From JAVBOW01 sp031550615 (GTDB taxonomy: Bacteria > Bacteroidota > Bacteroidia > Bacteroidales > Rikenellaceae), in NCBI GenBank assembly GCA_031550615.1, contig JAVBOL010000025.1:1-64000 (forward strand): a DNA stretch of 64,000 nucleotides, read 5' to 3'. Shown here piece after piece: positions 54,640-63,141 of the stretch (the first letter of the stretch is position 1; each line of letters begins with the position of its first letter). A program made the translations under genes and the position numbers. The notes under the pieces are model-generated. The model did no database searches. It saw only the letters and a program-made list of their open reading frames with translations, and was not told where the DNA came from.

Positions 54640-56562
54640 ATGAAAAACATTCTTAAATACTCAGTATACGCCCTTTTGGCCATAGGCCTGGGCATGACCG
54701 CAACCGGATGCGAGGATTTCCTCGACCGTCCCACGCGTGGTAAAACGGCGGCCGAAGAGTTCTTCAAAGATGCCGTCCAGGCGCGAATGGCCGTTTACGG
54801 CGTTTACCAGCAGCTCGCCTCGAAATACCTCTACTCGGAGAGGGGGGCCGTCTACTACCACATGGAAACGGACGAGAGCCGCATAGCCAGCAGTTCGAAG
54901 AACACCAACGACTGGCGCTCTATCGCACGTTACGGCCAGTCGCCGTCCAACGCCGAGATCTTCGAGATCTACGCCAACTACTACAAGCTCATCGAGCGTG
55001 CCAATGACTGTCTGGAGAGCATCGCGGCGATGGAGCAGTGGGTCGCTGAGGATGGATTCGAACAGACCGAGCCTTCGGCCACGCTTACCGAGCTGCGCCG
55101 CCTTTGGGCCGAAGCGCTCTTCCTGCGCGCCATAGCCTACAACGACCTGATAGGTTTCTTCGGCGACGTGCCCCTCAAGCTGACCTCGTCCAAGGTGGGT
55201 GACGATTTCGACATGCCCCGCACGGACCGCGACGAGATCTATGACATCCTGCTTGCCGACCTGGATAAGTACGTCGACTGGCTGCCCTGGCGCGGCGACG
55301 TGCCCGACCAGGAGCGCATCACGCGCGGGGCGGCCAAAGGCTTTATCGCACGTTTCGCCCTGCGCGCCGCCGGTTTCGCCCTGCGCTGGGACACCGAAAC
55401 GTATTCGGTGGCCAGCCTCGCCAACCGCACCCGCGCAGACGTGGAGCGTCTGCCGGAACTCTACCAACTGGCTAAAAGGCATGCAGGTGATGTGATCGCC
55501 TCGAACAAACACAGCCTCAACCCCGACTACAAGAGTATATTCGTCGACCTGCTCAACTCGAAGACGGACACCTACGGCGAACGCATGTTCGAAGTCGCCC
55601 TGTTCGAAACGGTATCCGGCGGCGGTGTGATAGGTGCGTATAACTCACCCAAGATCGCTTACAGCGCGACTGGGAAACATCCCTACGGCGAGGGTAAGGG
55701 TTATGTGCAGTCCCTGCCCGGCTATTACTACTCGTTCGCGCCGGGCGACGTGCGTGGCCCTGTGACCAATGTCCCCCTGAATATGGACGAGTCGGGTAAG
55801 CTCATAGCCTCTACCTTGGCATCGGCCTCGTGCGGTAAATTCCGTCGCTGGTGGATCAACGGCTCGGCAAAAAGCCGCAACAATACCGATGTGAACTGGT
55901 GCCTGTTGCGCTACTCCGACGTGCTGCTGATGTACGCCGAGGCTTCCTGGTGGCTGCGCAACGAGGGCAACCGCTCGGGGAACCTTGTGGATGCCGACGC
56001 CCTGGAGGGGTTCAATAAGGTGCGCCGGCGCGGTTTCGGCCTGCCTGTCGGCACTCCCTCCGTCACGGTCGACCTGACGAATCTGACTTTCGATGATATC
56101 GTGGACGAGCGCTCGTTCGAACTCGGGCATGAGGGCGTACGCAAATGGGACCTTTTCCGCTGGGGCATCATGGCCGCCAAACTGCAACAGGCCAGGCTCG
56201 ATATGAAGGCTATACAGGACAATGCGTACGACCCGCGCCACAACCCCACGATCGCGGGCAACCTGACGCGCTACGCGTGGTATAAGTCTTCGAGTTTGAT
56301 CGCGGACGAGGCCGGCACGCAGATAGTCTTCACCGATCCCAGTGACAACACATTCACCCGTGTGAACTGGGCGCTGCAAAGCATGAGCGATTCGGAGGTC
56401 AACCTTACCAACGATCCCGCCAGGCGCGGTGTGGCGCGCTACTGGCAAGACCTGCGCAGCGAACTGCTGCCCATGCCCCGGAAGGTGCTCGAAAACAGTA
56501 AGCGCCTTCGCCAGACCCCGCCCTATGCCGCTGGCGGCGATGATCCCATTTTCGACGAATAA
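54640..56562 (+). CDS. SusD/RagB-type outer-membrane glycan-binding lipoprotein
   Basis: 640 residues. The lipoprotein signal ends TATGC (Cys24) followed by E-D-F-L. The SusD body shows RRLWAEALFLRAIAYNDLIG in the middle and RYSDVLLMYAEASWWLR plus ERSFELGHEGVRKWDLFRWG in the C-terminal half. It partners the preceding SusC. The propeller gene starts 2 bases after its stop. Confidence 0.95.
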   Translation: MKNILKYSVYALLAIGLGMTATGCEDFLDRPTRGKTAAEEFFKDAVQARMAVYGVYQQLASKYLYSERGAVYYHMETDESRIASSSKNTNDWRSIARYGQSPSNAEIFEIYANYYKLIERANDCLESIAAMEQWVAEDGFEQTEPSATLTELRRLWAEALFLRAIAYNDLIGFFGDVPLKLTSSKVGDDFDMPRTDRDEIYDILLADLDKYVDWLPWRGDVPDQERITRGAAKGFIARFALRAAGFALRWDTETYSVASLANRTRADVERLPELYQLAKRHAGDVIASNKHSLNPDYKSIFVDLLNSKTDTYGERMFEVALFETVSGGGVIGAYNSPKIAYSATGKHPYGEGKGYVQSLPGYYYSFAPGDVRGPVTNVPLNMDESGKLIASTLASASCGKFRRWWINGSAKSRNNTDVNWCLLRYSDVLLMYAEASWWLRNEGNRSGNLVDADALEGFNKVRRRGFGLPVGTPSVTVDLTNLTFDDIVDERSFELGHEGVRKWDLFRWGIMAAKLQQARLDMKAIQDNAYDPRHNPTIAGNLTRYAWYKSSSLIADEAGTQIVFTDPSDNTFTRVNWALQSMSDSEVNLTNDPARRGVARYWQDLRSELLPMPRKVLENSKRLRQTPPYAAGGDDPIFDE

Positions 56563-56564
56563 TC

Positions 56565-57812
56565 ATGGAATTCCGTAAAACGATACTCTTATTGGCCACT
56601 CTTCTGGCTCTCGGCGGCGCGCATCCCGCGCGCTGCCAGGGCCCGGGCGTGCAGGTCGAATGGGTGAAGATGGTGACCGGACCTGAAAAGAACCACTTTT
56701 TCGGATACTACGGCGTCAACGTCTGGAACGCTTCGCGCACCCATATCCTGGCGCTTGAGGCCGACTTCAACGACCGTTTGCCCGATACGGGCGAACGGGC
56801 CGTGATAGGGCTGGTGGAGATAGCCACCGGAGGATTCACCCCCCTGACGCAGACCAACGCATGGAACCTGCAACAAGGGTGCATGCTCTTCTGGAATCCC
56901 CTGAATCCCGACACCCAATTCTACTTCAACGACATCGTCGACCAGAGGCTGGTTTCGGTGCTCTACGACATCCCCTCGGGACGGCGCACGGTGATCCCCT
57001 CGACCATCAGCGGGCTGTCGCACGATGGTCGCTATGCGCTCTCGATGAACTACGGTCGCATCAGCCGTCTGCGCAAGGTGGTCAGTTACAGCGGCACGGA
57101 GGACCCCAACCCCACGGTGGCGCATCCGGACGACGACGGCGTGTTCATATTGGACCTGCTCTCCGGACAGAGCCGCCTGTTGGTCTCCTACGGCCAGATG
57201 GCGCGCGATATCGCCCCCTATAAACCAGAGGTGGCCGACCGCCACATGTGGGTCGAGCACGCCGAATTCAGCCGCTCGGACAGCCGCGTGCTGTTCCTGC
57301 CGCGCACGGTCGACTCTACGGGCGTAAAGCTCGAAACGGGGCTCTACACCATCGCCGCCGACGGTACGGATATGCGCTGCTGTCTGCCCTACGGCTCGGG
57401 AGTGTCGCACTTCGGCTGGCAGGACGACAGCCATATCGTGGTGACCTGCAACCCCTCGGGCCCGCACCGCAGCCACGTGCTGGCAGATGCGGCCACGGGT
57501 GAATTCACTCCCCTGGCGGGACTGCGCTGGGACGGCCATTGCTCTTTCGACGCCACGCGCCAATGGGTGCTCACGGACGGAAGTAAAGATACCGACGCGG
57601 TGACCAATTCGGTGTGGATGTACAATATGCCCACCGCCACGCTGCATAAGGTGCATACCTTCCAGATGGTGCACCAGCGCTACCTCTCGGGCGACGCGCG
57701 CTGCGACCTGCACCCCCGCATAAGCCCCGAGGGCGACATGATCTGCGCCGACGCCGTCGACCCGCAGACGGGCCGTCGCCAGATATTCATCATTAAAATC
57801 AAACTCACATAA
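56565..57812 (+). CDS. Exported WD40/TolB-like beta-propeller protein in a pectin locus
   Basis: 415 residues with signal peptide MEFRKTILLLATLLALGGAHPARCQ. Repeated propeller segments follow: NHFFGYYGVNVWNASRTHIL, NLQQGCMLFWNPLNPDTQFY, LSHDGRYALSMNYGRISRLR, and DPQTGRRQIFIIKI at the end. The fold resembles TolB and the PL22 oligogalacturonate lyases, but PL22 catalytic histidines cannot be placed with confidence. It could be a new lyase, a periplasmic oligosaccharide-binding protein or a signalling partner of the HTCS. It lies between SusD (2-base gap) and the SusE-like gene (10-base gap), so it belongs to the operon. Confidence 0.6.
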   Translation: MEFRKTILLLATLLALGGAHPARCQGPGVQVEWVKMVTGPEKNHFFGYYGVNVWNASRTHILALEADFNDRLPDTGERAVIGLVEIATGGFTPLTQTNAWNLQQGCMLFWNPLNPDTQFYFNDIVDQRLVSVLYDIPSGRRTVIPSTISGLSHDGRYALSMNYGRISRLRKVVSYSGTEDPNPTVAHPDDDGVFILDLLSGQSRLLVSYGQMARDIAPYKPEVADRHMWVEHAEFSRSDSRVLFLPRTVDSTGVKLETGLYTIAADGTDMRCCLPYGSGVSHFGWQDDSHIVVTCNPSGPHRSHVLADAATGEFTPLAGLRWDGHCSFDATRQWVLTDGSKDTDAVTNSVWMYNMPTATLHKVHTFQMVHQRYLSGDARCDLHPRISPEGDMICADAVDPQTGRRQIFIIKIKLT

Positions 57813-57822
57813 CCATACGGAC

Positions 57823-59523
57823 ATGAAGAATTTTAAATTGATTTTCTCGACCGTGATAACCGCAGTCCTTATGCTGGTATCCTGCCAGCAGGACGAGGTC
57901 GGCGACAGGGATTTCTATCCCGCGCCACAGATATTTTTTGAATCCGCAGAGCTGAACGTGGATTTCACGACCACGCTGACCAACCCCGAGATACTCATCC
58001 GCACCCGTTCCTCGCAGGGGCTTACTTCGGTGAGCTACGGTTATGGATACACGCAAACCGTGAACGGGGTGAAGACCGATTTCATCACCCCGGTGGGCGA
58101 GGAGCTGCCCGGAAACACGACGGATACGGTATATATCCGTTTCACCCCGGAGTTGACCACCAAAACGCAGTTCATCGACGTGGTCTCCACAGACTCGTGG
58201 GGCTCGGTCAGGCGTGCGCGCTGGAATACGGTCTTGAATGTCGGTACTGCGCCCGTCATCGTCCCCTCGCCGGCAAAACTGCCCTCGAACGTCGACGCCA
58301 GCCCGAGTTATACGCTCACCGGCAACATAGCCTCCCAGAACGGACTTAAAGAGGTGGTCATCAAGATTAAGCGCCAGGCCACACCCATTGCCGAGGTCAC
58401 CGAAGAGGACCTGACCACCATAACCTCTTTCACCAATCCCCAGTCGTTCGACTATTCGGTGAATATCCCCAACACGGCCAATATCGTGGGCGTGGAGTAT
58501 GCCGCCACCGACCTTCGCGGCCTGAGCTCGACCCACTCGCAGGGCATCACCCTGGGCGCTAAGCCGGTGATCGATTCCGACCAGGAGTCGCTGCCCTCCG
58601 ACATCGCCACGCTCGCCTCGTACACCGTCTCAGGTAATATCGTGAGCGAAGTGGGACTCTACCAGGTGGAGGTCAAAGCCCTGCGCCAGGCCGCGGGCGA
58701 GTCGTCGCCCACCGAATCGTCGCTTACGACCATCACCACTTTCGCCGACGCGCGCGATTACGACTACTCGTACGTAATTGCCAACACCACCGATATGGTG
58801 GGGGTAAAGGTTGTCGCCACCGACCGGCGCGGCCAGGCGACCACCGTCTCGCTGGTGTCCGAGCTGCCGCTGCGCACAATGACCAACTTCGAACTCAGGG
58901 GCATCAAGAACCGCCGTTCGAGTCCCGGAGCGGCATTCTCGATAACGACTTTCGCCACGTACCTCTACCGTCCCTCCACTGTAGGCGATCCTGATATATC
59001 GTTGCAGACCAATGCCACGTATAACGTGATGAACGGCGCGCTGGTTGACTTCATGCTTTGGCCGCCCGACAAGACCAGGTTCGAATTCGAACTGTGGAGC
59101 CCCGCCGCGGCCAAGAACCTGGGAGGCAGCGAATACTTCAATACGACCTACGACAATAGCAGCGGAGGCCTGTGGAGCCGCCACAACACCACCGCATTCG
59201 TAAAGATAGGCAACGTCAATCCGGCATCGGACGGCAACGGTGGATTTGTCGAGCCCAAGATCGACTGGGATAACTTCGGCTATGCGAAACTGATGGCGCT
59301 CCAGGGCCCGGCCACTATCCCGGCTAACGGTAAATTGACCCTTACCGACACCGGAGGCGGGTTGAAGGTCGGCGACGTGATCGTGATATACACCGATACT
59401 GCCAAACTGGCCGCCGCGGGCAAACGCGCCGTGATATGCGTGCGCGCACTCAATACGCCCAGCGGTCACGCAGACACCGACAACACCGATATAAGGCTCG
59501 TATTCGATATCAAGGCCGAATAA
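57823..59523 (+). CDS. SusE-position surface lipoprotein with tandem Ig-like repeats
   Basis: 566 residues. The lipobox LVSC gives Cys21, followed by Q-Q-D-E. After an N-terminal Ig-like domain, two domains of about 100 residues are repeats of one another: LPSNVDASPSYTLTGNIAS against LPSDIATLASYTVSGNIVS, and later EEDLTTITSFTNPQSFDYS against ESSLTTITTFADARDYDYS. A C-terminal beta-sandwich (about 350-560) may bind glycan. SusE/F-type proteins hold polysaccharide on the cell surface; the family is only recognised from position and architecture. Confidence 0.8.
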   Translation: MKNFKLIFSTVITAVLMLVSCQQDEVGDRDFYPAPQIFFESAELNVDFTTTLTNPEILIRTRSSQGLTSVSYGYGYTQTVNGVKTDFITPVGEELPGNTTDTVYIRFTPELTTKTQFIDVVSTDSWGSVRRARWNTVLNVGTAPVIVPSPAKLPSNVDASPSYTLTGNIASQNGLKEVVIKIKRQATPIAEVTEEDLTTITSFTNPQSFDYSVNIPNTANIVGVEYAATDLRGLSSTHSQGITLGAKPVIDSDQESLPSDIATLASYTVSGNIVSEVGLYQVEVKALRQAAGESSPTESSLTTITTFADARDYDYSYVIANTTDMVGVKVVATDRRGQATTVSLVSELPLRTMTNFELRGIKNRRSSPGAAFSITTFATYLYRPSTVGDPDISLQTNATYNVMNGALVDFMLWPPDKTRFEFELWSPAAAKNLGGSEYFNTTYDNSSGGLWSRHNTTAFVKIGNVNPASDGNGGFVEPKIDWDNFGYAKLMALQGPATIPANGKLTLTDTGGGLKVGDVIVIYTDTAKLAAAGKRAVICVRALNTPSGHADTDNTDIRLVFDIKAE

Positions 59524-59581
59524 ATAAACCGGGCGGATGCAGGTCGTAAAAACCTGTATCCGCCTTAAACACATTTTGCAT

Positions 59582-61870
59582 ATGAAACGCAAATCCATCC
59601 TGACCGCCCTTGCGCTGCTGTGCGCCGCTGTGCTACTGGGCAGCTATTACGTAATCGCGGCAAGCGCTCCCCGGGAGAGCGAAGTGCGCTCTTTCCCCGG
59701 CGCCGAGGGATACGGCGCCGCCTCGGTGGGCGGACGCGGCGGGCAGGTGATTTACGTCACCACGCTCGATGACTACGACCCCGAAACCGAGGCCCCCATC
59801 GAAGGGTCGCTGCGCTGGGCGCTCGACCAGAAGGGCCCCCGCACCATACTTTTCAGGGTGAGCGGCGATATATGCACCAAAACACCTATAAAGGTAACCG
59901 AGCCTTACGTGACCATCGCAGGGCAGACCTCGCCGGGCGGTGTCTGCGTGCGCGATTGCGAATTCGTGGTCAACACGCACGACGTCATAGTGCGCCACAT
60001 GCGTTTCCGCTCGGGCGAGGCGATGAAGGCCGAGTACGATTCCTTCCAGTTCGTGGATTCCTATAACTGCATCCTGGACCACTGCTCGATGAGCTGGTCC
60101 ACTGACGAGGTGCTCAGCGCCACCGAGGGCACGTCCTTTCATAACGCCACATTCCAATGGTGCATAATCAGCGAAGGTTTGGCGCAATCCTTCCACCCGA
60201 AAGGCGAACACAGCATGGGCTCGCTGCTCTCCGGCGACGGGGGCCTGACGATCCACCACTGCCTGTATGCCAACAACGGCAACCGCAACCCCCGGTCTCA
60301 CTACCTGGTGATGGACTACCGCAACAACGTGGTTTACAACTGGCGTTCGCAGATCTGCTACACGCGCGCCGCGCCGAGTTTCATCAATATGGCCGATAAC
60401 TACTTCAAACCCGGGCCCGATACCCCGGCGGCCCGCGAAACCCTGGCCTTCTCGCCGGGCGACGACATGGCCGCGATCTATCTGAGCGGCAACGAAGTGT
60501 ACCGCCATCCCGAGGCTGCGGCCAATAATAACATCCTGGTGGACATGCCACGCAACGCCCCGGCTTCGATGTTCGAGGCGATCATCGCCGCTACGCCTTT
60601 CGATATGCCGGAGGTGAAGACCACCACGGCTTCCATCGCCTACCGGCAGGTGCTCGAAATGGCCGGCGCCACCATGCCCCGCCGTGATGCGACAGACGTG
60701 CGGGTGGTGGACGGTGTGCGCTACGGCACGGGACGCATCATCGACAGCCCCGACCAGGTGGGCGGCTATCCCGCCCTGACGCCCCTTGCCGCCGCCCCTG
60801 AGGATGGCGACGGCGACGGCATGCCCGACGAGTGGGAAAAACGGCACGGGCTGGATCCCTCCGACCCGTCGGATGGGCGCGCCGACAGGGACGGGGATGG
60901 CTACACCAACCTCGAGGAGTATCTCAACGGCACGGATCCCGGCGAGCGCGAAGCCGATGCAGTCTACGACAGCGCATCCATCCTGGCTAAGTGTAAAACG
61001 GCCATAGATATGTTGGTGAAGAAAGACCTCGCCTACAAAGAGGAGCAACGCCGCATGGAACAGGCCCGCGAGGACCACAAACAGGCGCTCATGAAAAGCA
61101 CCCGCGCCGACTTTTCGGCTGCACCCGCCGCAGCCGAAAAGCGCGTCACCCTGACGCTCAACTCGGGACCTTCCATCGACTTGGTGCTGATCCCCGCCGG
61201 CAGTTTCCTTATGGGCGCCACCGTGACAGAGGGCGGTGAGCCTCAGGAATATCCGCAGCACAGGGTTAATATCTCGAAGCCTTTCTATATGGCCGTAACC
61301 AAGGTGTCGACCGCCCAGTATTGCAGCGTTATGGGCGCCGATTCGCGCAAGCTCACCAAGGCCAACGCTTCTGAGCCGGCCCCCACCGTGACATGGTTCG
61401 AGGCGTGCGACTTCTGCGAAGTGCTTTCCGCCGCGACTGGCCTGAAGTTCCGCCTGCCTACAGAGGCCGAGTGGGAATATGCGTGCCGCGCCGGTACCCA
61501 GACCTTCTTCAGCACCGGCAACACCATAACCTCTGCCCAGGCCAACTTCAACGCAGCCCAGGCCACCGATTTCAACCCCGCAGGGGTGAGCCGCGGATCG
61601 CACACGGCGGTGGATATGTTCCCGCCCAACGCCTGGGGGCTTTACGACATGCACGGCAACGAATCGGAATTCTGCCTGGATAAAGCCTTCCGCCAATACA
61701 CCGCAGAGGAGGTGACCGACCCGCTGTGCAACGACCCATCGTCCACGCGCTACGTCATCCGCGGCGGTAAAGCGGCCAGCAAGGCGTTCTATGTGCGCTC
61801 AGCCTATCGGTACAGCTACACGCCGGACGTTGGTTTCAGTTTCCGTTTCGTGGTCGAGATGCCTTCGTAA
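59582..61870 (+). CDS. Pectate lyase (PL1-like) fused to an FGE-sulfatase-type domain lacking the catalytic cysteines
   Basis: 762 residues from ATG 59582 with an N-terminal signal/anchor segment. Residues about 35-395 are a PL1-like helix (FPGAEGYGAASVGGRGG, DHCSMSWSTDEVLS). A calcium-type region (DGDGDGMPDEWEKRHGLDP, DRDGDGYTNLEEYLNG) and a charged coiled coil (about 475-515) follow. Residues about 520-762 are an FGE-sulfatase domain (LIPAGSFLMGATVTEGG, RLPTEAEWEYACRAGT, AWGLYDMHGNESEF). In true formylglycine-generating enzymes two cysteines lie near R-S-x-C-R-Y-R; here the segment reads KAFYVRSAYRYSY, with none. The module is therefore probably a binding or structural domain. It is the last gene of the operon. 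Confidence 0.88.
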   Translation: MKRKSILTALALLCAAVLLGSYYVIAASAPRESEVRSFPGAEGYGAASVGGRGGQVIYVTTLDDYDPETEAPIEGSLRWALDQKGPRTILFRVSGDICTKTPIKVTEPYVTIAGQTSPGGVCVRDCEFVVNTHDVIVRHMRFRSGEAMKAEYDSFQFVDSYNCILDHCSMSWSTDEVLSATEGTSFHNATFQWCIISEGLAQSFHPKGEHSMGSLLSGDGGLTIHHCLYANNGNRNPRSHYLVMDYRNNVVYNWRSQICYTRAAPSFINMADNYFKPGPDTPAARETLAFSPGDDMAAIYLSGNEVYRHPEAAANNNILVDMPRNAPASMFEAIIAATPFDMPEVKTTTASIAYRQVLEMAGATMPRRDATDVRVVDGVRYGTGRIIDSPDQVGGYPALTPLAAAPEDGDGDGMPDEWEKRHGLDPSDPSDGRADRDGDGYTNLEEYLNGTDPGEREADAVYDSASILAKCKTAIDMLVKKDLAYKEEQRRMEQAREDHKQALMKSTRADFSAAPAAAEKRVTLTLNSGPSIDLVLIPAGSFLMGATVTEGGEPQEYPQHRVNISKPFYMAVTKVSTAQYCSVMGADSRKLTKANASEPAPTVTWFEACDFCEVLSAATGLKFRLPTEAEWEYACRAGTQTFFSTGNTITSAQANFNAAQATDFNPAGVSRGSHTAVDMFPPNAWGLYDMHGNESEFCLDKAFRQYTAEEVTDPLCNDPSSTRYVIRGGKAASKAFYVRSAYRYSYTPDVGFSFRFVVEMPS

Positions 61871-61929
61871 AATTCCCCGCGGTTTTGAAATAAATGGAAT
61901 AAAGCTATTGCGCGGAAAAAAATAATAGC

Positions 61930-61937
61930 TATCTTTG
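61930..61937 (+). promoter_or_regulatory. Bacteroidota -7 promoter box (TATCTTTG) for tRNA-Met
   Basis: An exact match 41 bases upstream of the tRNA 5' end. Confidence 0.6.
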
Positions 61938-61978
61938 CGCTGCTTTTGTGGTTTTTTGTGACCGGGAAAGCGCATGAT

Positions 61979-62052
61979 GGCGGGATAGCTCAGCTGGTTA
62001 GAGCGCATGATTCATAATCATGAGGTCCGGGGTTCAAGTCCCCGTCCCGCTA
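61979..62052 (+). tRNA. tRNA-Met (anticodon CAT)
   Basis: The cloverleaf folds completely: acceptor GGCGGGA / TCCCGCT (first pair G-T), D arm GCTCAGCTGGTTAGAGC, anticodon stem CATGA / TCATG around TTCATAA, T arm CGGGGTTCAAGTCCCCG and discriminator A. Position 73 is followed by CCT, so the final CCA is not fully encoded. The CAT anticodon also occurs in initiator tRNA and in tRNA-Ile2. The first pair and D arm look like elongator Met. Confidence 0.93.
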
Positions 62053-62057
62053 CCTTG

Positions 62058-62099
62058 AAAACGAGTGGGTCGAATCACCGATGCGACCCACTCGTTTTT
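62058..62099. terminator. Bidirectional terminator between tRNA-Met and the DUF2023 gene
   Basis: A perfect 15-bp stem AAAACGAGTGGGTCG / CGACCCACTCGTTTT around an 11-base loop, then a further T. Confidence 0.88.
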
Positions 62100-62118
62100 A
62101 TATACTATCGTTGGTCTC

Positions 62119-62490
62119 TTAGCAAACCGCGGTCGATACCTCACCGCGTTTGCGCTTGCAGAAACGGCTGCATTGACGGGTGATGTCGTAGCCGAGCATG
62201 GTGCCGAGCATGAAATCTTCCTCGGGCGTGAGTGCGTGAAGGGGCTTGTGGACGAAACTGGCCACCACCTGCAGACAGGGACTCTCTCCGAAGAACAGGT
62301 TGATGTTACGGCTGCCGGCAGCCTGTTCGAGGTAGCCAATGCCCTGGCTTTCGAGCCTTTTTTTGACCAGCTCGGCGCACGTGGGACAGAGCGTGCAAAG
62401 TATCAGGCTGCGGATGCCCTTTTTGAATTCATATATCAGGTGCATCACCATCCGCATATCGCCGGAGCGATTATAGTCGCCCGTGGCCAT
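62119..62490 (-). CDS. DUF2023 family protein
   Basis: 123 residues from ATG 62490. The core LIYEFKKGIRSLILCTLCPT and LTPEEDFMLGTMLGYDITRQ match the DUF2023 family. A CTLCPTC motif and a C-terminal Cys pair (QCSRFCKRKR) offer possible metal or disulfide sites. It starts 2 bases after the flavodoxin stop; the two families are often adjacent, which suggests a redox partnership. Upstream ATG 62520 would overlap flavodoxin. Confidence 0.82.
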   Translation of the reverse strand: MATGDYNRSGDMRMVMHLIYEFKKGIRSLILCTLCPTCAELVKKRLESQGIGYLEQAAGSRNINLFFGESPCLQVVASFVHKPLHALTPEEDFMLGTMLGYDITRQCSRFCKRKRGEVSTAVC

Positions 62491-62492
62491 GG

Positions 62493-62987
62493 CTAAGCCC
62501 TTTTGATCGCGGCTATCCATACTTCGAGCCTTTCGCCGGTCGCGCCGGGCTCGTCGTCGTCGGCTATCAGGCCGAGCGCGTTGTTCCCCACGAACGCCCT
62601 GGAGTCGGTGGTCGAATAGTCAGATGCGTCGACTTCGCCCACGAACGTGCAGCCAGTACCTTTCAAACTGTCGTGTATCTCGCCCATCGCGTCGCAGAAG
62701 GTGTCGGGATACGAAGCGCTGTCGCCGCACCCGAAAAGCGCGACCTGTTTGCCTGAGAGGTCGGTCGTGGCAAGCTGCGTGATAAAGTCCTGCCAGTCGT
62801 CCTGTAATTCGCCCAGGCCCCATGTCGAGCTGCCCAAAAGCAGCAGGTCGTACTCTGAGGTCTGAGCCGCGCTCGCACCGCTTACGTCGTGCAGGTCGGT
62901 TGATGCTATGCCCAGTTTGCTTGCGATCTGCCTGGCGAGCGCCCCGGTGTTGCCGGTGGAGCTGCCGTAAAAAATCCCTGTTTTCAT
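62493..62987 (-). CDS. Flavodoxin
   Basis: 164 residues from ATG 62987. The FMN phosphate loop is IFYGSSTGNTGALA, followed by LLLLGSSTWGLGELQDDWQD (with the Trp that stacks on FMN) and VALFGCGDSASYPDTFCDAM, as in long-chain flavodoxins. It carries electrons one or two at a time, replacing ferredoxin in iron shortage. Its gene is followed 2 bases later by DUF2023. The start is supported by a promoter box just upstream. Confidence 0.95.
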   Translation of the reverse strand: MKTGIFYGSSTGNTGALARQIASKLGIASTDLHDVSGASAAQTSEYDLLLLGSSTWGLGELQDDWQDFITQLATTDLSGKQVALFGCGDSASYPDTFCDAMGEIHDSLKGTGCTFVGEVDASDYSTTDSRAFVGNNALGLIADDDEPGATGERLEVWIAAIKRA

Positions 62988-63014
62988 ATTTTTAGCGTTG
63001 TATTTCCTTTTCGG

Positions 63015-63022
63015 CAAAGGTA
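63015..63022 (-). promoter_or_regulatory. Bacteroidota -7 promoter box (TACCTTTG) for flavodoxin-DUF2023
   Basis: CAAAGGTA on the plus strand, 27 bases upstream of ATG 62987. Confidence 0.65.
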
Positions 63023-63076
63023 TGAGTGGGCGCATCGCCGTCAAATACCGGGTTTATGGTATTTTGTGGATGGGTA

Positions 63077-63125
63077 ATAACGATAAACGTCAGCCGCGCG
63101 GGTTGCGGCTGACGTTTGTCGTTAT
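63077..63125. terminator. Long hairpin terminator of murA
   Basis: ATAACGATAAACGTCAGCCGC pairs with GCGGCTGACGTTTGTCGTTAT (one mismatch) around GCGGGTT. It lies just downstream of the murA stop on the minus strand, and ahead of the flavodoxin promoter. Confidence 0.8.
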
Positions 63126-63141
63126 GAAAGAGAGGTGCGGG

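Noticed and set aside
59633..61696. A long antisense open frame opposite the PL1-FGE gene
   Set aside because: Same effect of codon bias; no recognisable protein pattern.
61100..61870. FGE-like domain as a working sulfatase maturase
   Set aside because: The catalytic cysteine pair is absent, and the sulfatase here is of the serine type, matured by radical-SAM enzymes.
61979..62052. tRNA-Ile2 or initiator tRNA with CAT anticodon
   Set aside because: The acceptor and D-arm pattern fits elongator Met; tRNA-Ile2 in relatives begins differently. Not fully excluded.
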